Positions 6,682 to 10,801 of a DNA stretch of 10,801 nt are shown here, piece by piece; the stretch's first letter is position 1, and each line of letters starts with the position of its first letter. The DNA is from Synergistaceae bacterium (GTDB lineage: Bacteria; Synergistota; Synergistia; Synergistales; Aminobacteriaceae). The notes below the pieces were generated by a model, which saw nothing but the letters and a program-made list of their open reading frames with translations, made no database searches and had not been told where the DNA came from. Made by a program: the position numbers and the translations under genes. The stretch covers positions 1-10,801 of the forward strand of contig JAISSA010000021.1 in assembly GCA_031273365.1 (NCBI GenBank), written 5' to 3'.

Positions 6682-6709
6682 TTGACTTGGACAAAGGATG
6701 CGTTATTCT
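6682..6709 (+). promoter_or_regulatory. Predicted promoter of the superoxide reductase-ferritin operon
   Basis: TTGACT (6682-6687) and TATTCT (6704-6709) are 16 bases apart, and initiation is expected near 6716. A second choice is TTGACA (6709-6714) with TAAGCT (6733-6738), 18 bases apart. In either case the promoter overlaps the PerR/Fur-like box at 6710-6724. Confidence 0.45.
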
Positions 6710-6724
6710 TGACAATGATTATTA
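6710..6724 (+). promoter_or_regulatory. PerR/Fur-like operator upstream of desulfoferrodoxin
   Basis: TGACAAT-G-ATTATTA fits the 7-1-7 PerR box (TTATAATNATTATAA) at 11 of 14 defined positions, and its halves are near-inverted repeats of each other. It lies on or beside the predicted transcription start of the gene pair most expected to answer to peroxide or iron. The regulator gene is not in the window, so PerR versus Fur cannot be decided. Confidence 0.45.
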
Positions 6725-6766
6725 TTTGGCAATAAGCTCAATAATAACGAACAGGAGGGAAAAAGT

Positions 6767-7135
6767 ATGGAAAAACTTGACGTGTACAAATGCGGGATCT
6801 GCGGCAACATTGTGGAAGTTCTGCACGCCGGTGGGGGTCCTCTGACGTGCTGTGGCGATCCGATGAAGGTGCTTGTGGAAAATACTTCCGACGGCGCCAG
6901 AGAGAAGCACGTTCCCGTTTTCGAGGGGAACAGGGTGAAGGTGGGAAGCGTCGCGCATCCAATGCAGCCCGAGCATTACATCGAGTGGATCGAACTCATC
7001 GGTGACGGTGGGGTCTGTCGGCGTTTCCTCGCTCCGGGAGAGGCGCCCGAGGCCGCGTTCGACTCCTGCGCCGGAGGAAAGGTCTACGCGCGGGAATACT
7101 GCAACCTGCACGGTCTCTGGAAGGGAGAAAAGTAA
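6767..7135 (+). CDS. dfx: Desulfoferrodoxin (two-iron superoxide reductase)
   Basis: A 122-residue cytoplasmic enzyme that reduces superoxide to hydrogen peroxide without making O2, typical of anaerobes. The N-terminal desulforedoxin domain shows the rubredoxin-like site: C9 and C12 in KCGICG, and C28 and C29 in LTCCGDPM. The C-terminal catalytic domain shows the square-pyramidal iron site: H48 in EKHVPV, H64 in AHPM, H70 in EHYIEW, and C112 with H115 in EYCNLHG. E46 and K47 are at the positions that help catalysis. All ligands of a class II (2Fe) enzyme are present and the length is normal. AGGAGG at 6753-6758, 8 nt before the ATG, is a strong ribosome-binding site. It is followed after 3 nt by ferritin, and a PerR/Fur-like box lies upstream. 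The usual electron donor, rubredoxin, is not encoded nearby. Confidence 0.96.
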   Translation: MEKLDVYKCGICGNIVEVLHAGGGPLTCCGDPMKVLVENTSDGAREKHVPVFEGNRVKVGSVAHPMQPEHYIEWIELIGDGGVCRRFLAPGEAPEAAFDSCAGGKVYAREYCNLHGLWKGEK

Positions 7136-7138
7136 GAC

Positions 7139-7630
7139 ATGTCCGCGATCACCCCAAAAATGGTCGACAGCATCAACGACCAGATTCGGGCCGAACTGGA
7201 GTCGGCGTATATTTATTTTTCGATGTCGGCCTGGCTCGAGGACCAGAACCTGAAGGGGATGGCCCACTGGATGAAAAAGCAGGCAAAAGAGGAAATGGAG
7301 CACGTGGAGAAGTTCATGCACTACCTTTACGAGCGTGGGGCGCGCGTCGTTTTCGAGGCGCTGGAGAAACCCGCGGCGGAGTTCGATGGCCCCGCCGGCG
7401 TTTTCCGGACGGCTCTGAAGCACGAGCGATACGTCTCGGGGCGAATCGATAAAATGATGGATCTCGCTCTGGCGGAAAAGGACCACATGACCGCGTCCAT
7501 GCTGAAGTGGTTCGTCGACGAACAGGTCGAGGAGGAGGCCAGCGCCGACGAGATCGTAAAGAAATTCGAGTTTTTGGGCGACTCCGCCTCGAGCATTTAT
7601 CTTCTGGACAGGGAACTGGGACAGCGCTGA
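7139..7630 (+). CDS. ftnA: Ferritin (bacterial non-haem, FtnA type)
   Basis: A 163-residue four-helix protein expected to form the 24-subunit iron-storage shell in the cytoplasm. By alignment in mind to E. coli FtnA, the ferroxidase residues are all there: E19 (helix A), E52 and H55 in KEEMEH, E96 in KHER, and Q129 with E132 in VDEQVEEE. The last two also cover the third iron site. There is no haem-binding methionine pattern of bacterioferritin. It starts 3 nt after the desulfoferrodoxin stop, with GGGAG within the end of that gene as ribosome-binding site, so the two are co-translated. Oxidising Fe(II) here could use the peroxide made by superoxide reductase and limit Fenton chemistry; that link is inference from the operon. 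Confidence 0.96.
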   Translation: MSAITPKMVDSINDQIRAELESAYIYFSMSAWLEDQNLKGMAHWMKKQAKEEMEHVEKFMHYLYERGARVVFEALEKPAAEFDGPAGVFRTALKHERYVSGRIDKMMDLALAEKDHMTASMLKWFVDEQVEEEASADEIVKKFEFLGDSASSIYLLDRELGQR

Positions 7631-7649
7631 ACCGGGATGTGGGAGAAAT

Positions 7650-7685
7650 GCGAAAGGGGACGGTCTGTGGATTGTCCTCTTTCGC
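7650..7685 (+). other. 12-bp hairpin between ferritin and flavin reductase
   Basis: GCGAAAGGGGAC (7650-7661) pairs with GTCCTCTTTCGC (7674-7685), with one G-T wobble and a 12-nt loop. No T-run follows at once (CAAAAAAC comes first, then TTTT), so it is a poor classical terminator. It may be a partial terminator, or a stability or processing element that sets the ratio of ferritin to flavin reductase. Confidence 0.55.
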
Positions 7686-7711
7686 CAAAAAACTTTTCTG
7701 GAGGATGAGTT

Positions 7712-8242
7712 ATGAATACTGACGACATTGATCCCAAAGCGCTATTCACGTTCAGCTATGGCCTTTACATCGTCAGCACCACACTGGGGGACAGGCTGAA
7801 CGGGCAGGTCGCCGACGCCGTGATGCAGTTGACCGCCGATCCGATATGCGTCGCCGCATGCCTTCATAAAAACAACTACACCGCCGAGCTTTTGGAGCAG
7901 AGCAGAAAATTTTCGGTCTCCGTTTTCAGCGAGGACGTTCCCCTCCCCTTTATCGGGAATTTCGGCTTCCGCTGCGGGCGTGAGCACGACAAGTTCGTCA
8001 ACTGCAACTACCGCATGACGACCGGCGGCCTGCCCATCGTGACCGAATACACGATAGCGGCGCTCGAGGCCGACGTTATCGACATCGCCGACGTCCATAC
8101 CCACAAACTTTTCATCGGCAGGGTCAAAACCGCGCAGATCCTGAACGAGGGCAACCCCCTGACCTACGCGGACTACCACAAAATCAAAAAGGGAAAGTCG
8201 CACGCAAACGCCCCATCTGCCATCTTCAACGCCATAAAGTAG
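7712..8242 (+). CDS. Flavin reductase-like FMN-binding protein (high-molecular-weight rubredoxin type, without the rubredoxin domain)
   Basis: A 176-residue split-barrel flavoprotein of the flavin reductase domain family. The best match by eye is the N-terminal domain of high-molecular-weight rubredoxin (Hrb), which takes electrons from NAD(P)H and feeds flavodiiron O2/NO reductases. Visible marks: SYGLYIVST at 15-23, NGQVADAVMQLTADP at 30-44, FSVSVFSEDVPLPFIGNFGF at 67-86, HTHKLFIGRV at 129-138 and PLTYADYHKIKKGK at 149-162. Hrb proteins normally continue into a C-terminal rubredoxin with two CxxC pairs, but this one stops at FNAIK and has none. GGAGGA 6 nt before the ATG fixes the start. 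It lies 81 nt after ferritin, across a hairpin, and may be read through from that operon. A role in oxygen or superoxide detoxification is inferred from neighbours; a plain FMN reductase is the alternative. Confidence 0.85.
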   Translation: MNTDDIDPKALFTFSYGLYIVSTTLGDRLNGQVADAVMQLTADPICVAACLHKNNYTAELLEQSRKFSVSVFSEDVPLPFIGNFGFRCGREHDKFVNCNYRMTTGGLPIVTEYTIAALEADVIDIADVHTHKLFIGRVKTAQILNEGNPLTYADYHKIKKGKSHANAPSAIFNAIK

Positions 8243-8257
8243 CCCACGCTGCCTCGT

Positions 8258-8280
8258 CCGTTTTGAACGGCCTGTTTTTT
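8258..8280 (+). terminator. Short terminator after the flavin reductase gene
   Basis: CCGTT (8258-8262) pairs with AACGG (8266-8270) around a 3-nt loop. After CCTG, six T follow at 8275-8280. The stem is only 5 bp, so it may be leaky into the next gene, whose ATG is 8 nt downstream and which has no obvious promoter of its own. Confidence 0.45.
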
Positions 8281-8287
8281 ACATCCG

Positions 8288-9226
8288 ATGACGATTCCGA
8301 TTTCAACACAGCCCTTCCATTTGAAAAGTACTGAGCTGAAAGCCTTCCTGGAGGGGCTTTATGTTACTTACAACCGCCGGGAGCTGGTGTACCCCGACCC
8401 CCTCGTTTTCCTCTACGATTACGACGACCCGTCGGATCGCGAGATCGCGGGGCTTGTTTCCTCGTGCCTGGCCTATGGCCGCGTGGCGCAGATCCTGAAA
8501 AGCGTACAAAAAATTCTGTCGCCGATGGGCAGCCGCCCGCATCGCTTTCTGCTGCGCCGGGCGTCTGACCTGAGAGGACTTTTCGGGGATTTCAGACATC
8601 GCTTCACGACAGGGGAGCACATGGCGGCGCTGCTGGAGCGGACCTCAGACGTGCTTCGCGCGCATGGAACTCTCGAGGCATTCATGGGAGACTGCCTGCA
8701 AAAGGGCGGGAATCTCATGGAGGGGCTGAACCGATTTGCCCGCGGTCTGGAGCCGAAGCACGCAAAACTTCCCCCCACCATTCAAACTCAGGGGGACAAA
8801 GCACACTCAGCCCCGGATGCTTACCCGAGCGACTGCCAGGGCAAAACCGGACGCATGAGGCCTGAACGGTTACAGTTTTCCCTTTTAAGCGCTCCGGAGA
8901 ACGGGAGCGCATGCAAGCGTCTACTGCTCTGGCTGAAGTGGATGGTGCGCCACGACGACGTCGACCCCGGCGGCTGGAGCATCCTTCTGCCCCGCGACCT
9001 GCTCATGCCGACGGACACGCACATCCACAACATAGCCCTTCGGCTTGGCCTGACGCAACGCAGACAGGCCGACCTGAAGACCGTCGTCGAGATCACGCGG
9101 GGCTTTGCCGACCTCGCTCCGGAGGACCCCACCCGTTATGACTTCGCGCTCTCCCGATTCGGCATCCGAACCGGCCTGTCCGTCGAGACGCTGATGGAGC
9201 TTGCAGGGCAACGGCCCGATCTGTAA
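8288..9226 (+). CDS. TIGR02757 (DUF2400) family protein with an extra internal segment
   Basis: A 312-residue protein of the TIGR02757/DUF2400 family, whose role is not established. Family marks: LYVTYNRRELVYPDPLVFLY at about 24-43, REIAGLVSSCLAYGRVAQI at 51-69, GSACKRLLLWLKWMVRHDD at 206-224, LLMPTDTHIHNIALRLGL at 238-255 with a D-T-H triplet, and PEDPTRYDFALSRFGI at 278-293. Relatives, from memory, have about 250-260 residues. The excess sits mostly between RFARGLEP (149-156) and the conserved SAPENGSACKR, a low-complexity, polar segment at about 157-195. The ATG at 8288 lacks a clear Shine-Dalgarno site. Conserved helical blocks and the D-T-H motif suggest an enzyme or nucleic-acid-related protein, but no function should be assigned. 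It is convergent with the permease gene, 4 nt apart. Confidence 0.85.
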   Translation: MTIPISTQPFHLKSTELKAFLEGLYVTYNRRELVYPDPLVFLYDYDDPSDREIAGLVSSCLAYGRVAQILKSVQKILSPMGSRPHRFLLRRASDLRGLFGDFRHRFTTGEHMAALLERTSDVLRAHGTLEAFMGDCLQKGGNLMEGLNRFARGLEPKHAKLPPTIQTQGDKAHSAPDAYPSDCQGKTGRMRPERLQFSLLSAPENGSACKRLLLWLKWMVRHDDVDPGGWSILLPRDLLMPTDTHIHNIALRLGLTQRRQADLKTVVEITRGFADLAPEDPTRYDFALSRFGIRTGLSVETLMELAGQRPDL

Positions 9227-9230
9227 CCGT

Positions 9231-10628
9231 TTATACCGGGGTGGTTCCGATCCCGCGTTCTTCGTCCGTGCCGGGAACCAGGGAGTCGCAGAACGCCGCG
9301 CAGAGTCCGGCGACGGCCATGGGCGTCTTCAAAACGGCCCAGACCATGCCGCCCAGCGTCGCGAGGAACGCCCCGTTGTTCGGGTCCGTGAAGGTCTTCT
9401 GGACCGACTCCTGCCCCACCCAGCCCGGCAGGCCCATCGCCATCAGGAAAGCGAACCCGACGATCAGCACGTTACGCTGACTGCCGAGGTCCGCCCGCGT
9501 CAGCACCTGAATCCCCAGCGCGCCAATCGTGCCGAACAGCGCGATATACGCCCCGCCGATAACCGGCGTCGGCATCGTGGCGACGAGCGCGCCCAGCTTG
9601 CCCAGCATGCTCATGCCGATCAGGATCACCGCTCCCGTGCGGACGACGCTGCGCGAGGCCACGCCGGTAAGGCCGATAAGGCCGATGTTCTCGGTGTAGG
9701 AGGTTGTCCCCACTGAACCGAGCAGTCCGGAAAGGGCGCAGTTCAGGCCCTCGGCGCCGATTCCGCGATTGATCGTCTCCGGCGTGGGGTCCTCGAGCCC
9801 GGAGACGTAGGAGCAGGAATGGTAGTCCCCGATCGACTCGATCATGACGGCAAAAAAACCGGCCAGAAGGGCCCCGACGGCGAGGAAGCTGAACTTCGGC
9901 GCGCCCCAGGGCATGAAAATGTCGGTCCTCCAGACGGGCGCCCGGGCCACGTTGTCGAAGCTGACGTAAATGGGATGCCCCGCCGTGACCCATCCGGCGC
10001 TCGACGCCACGACGCAGACCAGCCAGGCGATGACGATGGCCGAAATAATCGCGAAGATGTTGAGCAACCTGTTCTTCAGAACCAGGCTGAACACGAAGAT
10101 CAGGACCACCACCAGCAGGGATATCGGCCAGTTCTGCGAGGCGCTTCCCACCGCGGTGCCCGCCAGCGAGAAGCCGATGGCCATGATGGTCGGCCCGATG
10201 ACGACGGGCGTGATGACCCTGCGAATGAGACCGACGACCCTCAGATAACCCAGAGCCGCCAGCACGAGGCCGCCGATGATGAGGCCTCCGCCCACGTACT
10301 GCATGATCGTCTCGGGGCCCATGGTTCCATAGGCCCCGATGATCGTCATTATCGGAGGAATAAAACTGAAGCTGGATCCCTGTACGATGGGCAACCCCGT
10401 TCCCAGCTTCGGATGGGTCTGAATCAGCGTCGCTATGCCCATTCCGAAGTACACGCAACCGATGAACTTTGCCAGCTGCTCGGGGCTCATTCCCATGGCC
10501 GGTCCGAAGATCAGCGGAACGAGCGTCGTTGCGCCGAAGAGCGTCAGAACGTGCTGCGCACCGGCAAGCACCATAATCGGGAAAGGCGGGACGTCCTCCG
10601 CCGCGTAAATAATCTGTTTCTTTGCCAC
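9231..10628 (-). CDS. NCS2 family nucleobase (uracil/xanthine) permease
   Basis: A 465-residue inner-membrane transporter of the nucleobase-cation symporter-2 family, with roughly 14 hydrophobic segments spread along its length. Signature sites: AGAQHVLTLFGATTLVP at 22-38 with Q25-H26 in the first helix; P80 onward IVQGSSFSF; the TM8 motif ESIGDYHS at 264-271 with E264 and D268; and the family signature E313-N314-x-G316-x4-T321-G322 before VASR. The T-G ending occurs in bacterial xanthine-type members, while the general form also fits uracil carriers, so the substrate (uracil, xanthine or urate) stays open. The start is the GTG at 10628, because GAGGAGG lies 8 nt upstream. An in-frame ATG at 10685 would place a charged extension before it and lies upstream of the predicted promoter's -10. 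It likely drives proton-linked uptake for purine or pyrimidine salvage. Confidence 0.93.
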   Translation of the reverse strand: MAKKQIIYAAEDVPPFPIMVLAGAQHVLTLFGATTLVPLIFGPAMGMSPEQLAKFIGCVYFGMGIATLIQTHPKLGTGLPIVQGSSFSFIPPIMTIIGAYGTMGPETIMQYVGGGLIIGGLVLAALGYLRVVGLIRRVITPVVIGPTIMAIGFSLAGTAVGSASQNWPISLLVVVLIFVFSLVLKNRLLNIFAIISAIVIAWLVCVVASSAGWVTAGHPIYVSFDNVARAPVWRTDIFMPWGAPKFSFLAVGALLAGFFAVMIESIGDYHSCSYVSGLEDPTPETINRGIGAEGLNCALSGLLGSVGTTSYTENIGLIGLTGVASRSVVRTGAVILIGMSMLGKLGALVATMPTPVIGGAYIALFGTIGALGIQVLTRADLGSQRNVLIVGFAFLMAMGLPGWVGQESVQKTFTDPNNGAFLATLGGMVWAVLKTPMAVAGLCAAFCDSLVPGTDEERGIGTTPV

Positions 10629-10644
10629 AGTCCATTCCTCCTCA

Positions 10645-10706
10645 TCACGTCGATACTGCTGAAATAAATATAACACATGCTCCACGTGGAATCTTTTTCG
10701 ACGTGA
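10645..10706. repeat. CACGT-containing inverted repeats around the permease promoter
   Basis: TCACGTCGA (10645-10653) and TCGACGTGA (10698-10706) are perfect 9-bp inverted repeats 44 nt apart. Between them lies a perfect 10-bp palindrome, TCCACGTGGA (10681-10690). The palindrome falls between the predicted -10 and -35 boxes, and the outer arms fall just upstream of the -35 position and just downstream of the start. This is an arrangement one would expect of operator sites. The cognate regulator is unknown. Confidence 0.45.
10667..10695 (-). promoter_or_regulatory. Predicted extended -10 promoter of the NCS2 permease gene
   Basis: On the minus strand TATATT (10672-10667) is preceded by TGT, giving a TGn extended -10 element. 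The -35 region at about 10695-10690 is poor (AAGATT), as is common with extended -10 promoters. Initiation near 10660 leaves a leader of about 32 nt with a strong GAGGAGG before the GTG start. Confidence 0.4.
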
Positions 10707-10739
10707 ATCAGAGTCGCCAGGGCGGATCAGGCGGCCTCA

Positions 10740-10793
10740 GGTCCTCCGGTCTTTAAATCGGGCGACGTTCAGGCCCGGCCGGACTGGAGGACC
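10740..10793. repeat. Nested inverted repeat (possible structured RNA or terminator) at the right end
   Basis: GGTCCTCCGGTC (10740-10751) pairs with GACTGGAGGACC (10782-10793), 12 positions with one mismatch. Inside it CGGGC (10759-10763) pairs with GCCCG (10773-10777) around 9 nt. No T-run flanks it on either strand within view. It may end an unseen gene to the right, be part of a longer permease leader, or be a palindromic repeat. I see no gene in 10707-10801. Confidence 0.5.
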
Positions 10794-10801
10794 GACTTTC
10801 C

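Noticed and set aside
5476..6735. 419-codon plus-strand frame opposite the first exported-protein gene
   Set aside because: It is rich in Arg, His and Asp with no motif, while the minus strand shows a signal peptide, ribosome-binding site and operon spacing.
31..8280. tRNA, rRNA, CRISPR or insertion-sequence ends
   Set aside because: No cloverleaf, rRNA-like stretch, regularly spaced repeats or terminal inverted repeats with target duplications were seen.
9472..10667. Frames of 387 codons (minus) and 282 codons (plus) overlapping the NCS2 permease
   Set aside because: Both are Arg/His/Gly/Asp-rich shadow frames of a clear membrane transporter.
10707..10801. PyrR-type attenuator or purine riboswitch in the permease leader
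   Set aside because: I compared the folded region with the PyrR-loop and purine-aptamer core sequences I know and saw no match, and the predicted start lies downstream of it.

Overview
The window reads as a stretch of a bacterial chromosome from an anaerobe with a fairly high G+C content. A MetV-MetF pair, a two-iron superoxide reductase with ferritin, a rubredoxin-type flavin reductase and several exported proteins suggest a Gram-negative-type anaerobe. The mix is compatible with Synergistota, but the taxon is inference and was not tested by any search. Nothing in the window looks like a tRNA, rRNA or CRISPR array.

Layout. (1) 1-765, minus: the 5' part of an Rpn-family (PD-(D/E)XK nuclease / Transposase_31) gene that runs off the left edge, with its own promoter. 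(2) 766-1067: intergenic region between divergent genes, with a promoter candidate for each. (3) 1068-3895, plus: metV and metF overlap by 4 nt, and a MalY/PatB-type PLP lyase follows. This looks like a one-carbon / methionine operon, closed by a double-hairpin terminator. (4) 3964-6558, minus: three tightly packed genes (gaps of 5 and 7 nt) for exported proteins: a FlgT/CsgG-like protein, a TPR protein with a proline-rich tail, and an unrecognised aromatic-rich protein. This is the least understood part of the window. (5) 6682-8280, plus: an oxidative-stress unit of desulfoferrodoxin, ferritin and flavin reductase, with a PerR/Fur-like operator at the promoter, an internal hairpin and a short terminator. 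(6) 8288-9226, plus: a TIGR02757 (DUF2400) protein carrying an extra segment of about 40 residues. (7) 9231-10628, minus: an NCS2 nucleobase permease, convergent with the previous gene with only 4 nt between them, and with CACGT-containing inverted repeats around its promoter. (8) 10707-10801: no gene seen, but a large nested inverted repeat.

How the genes fit together. MetV/MetF make 5-methyl-tetrahydrofolate, and the PatB-type lyase can make homocysteine from cystathionine. Together these are the two precursors of methionine. Superoxide reductase turns superoxide into peroxide, ferritin stores iron and can use peroxide as oxidant, and the flavin reductase may feed electrons to O2- or superoxide-reducing partners. 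Several starts were moved from the longest open frame to internal GTG or ATG codons because of Shine-Dalgarno sites, signal peptides or family N-termini. Many long open frames opposite real genes are G+C artefacts and are left out.
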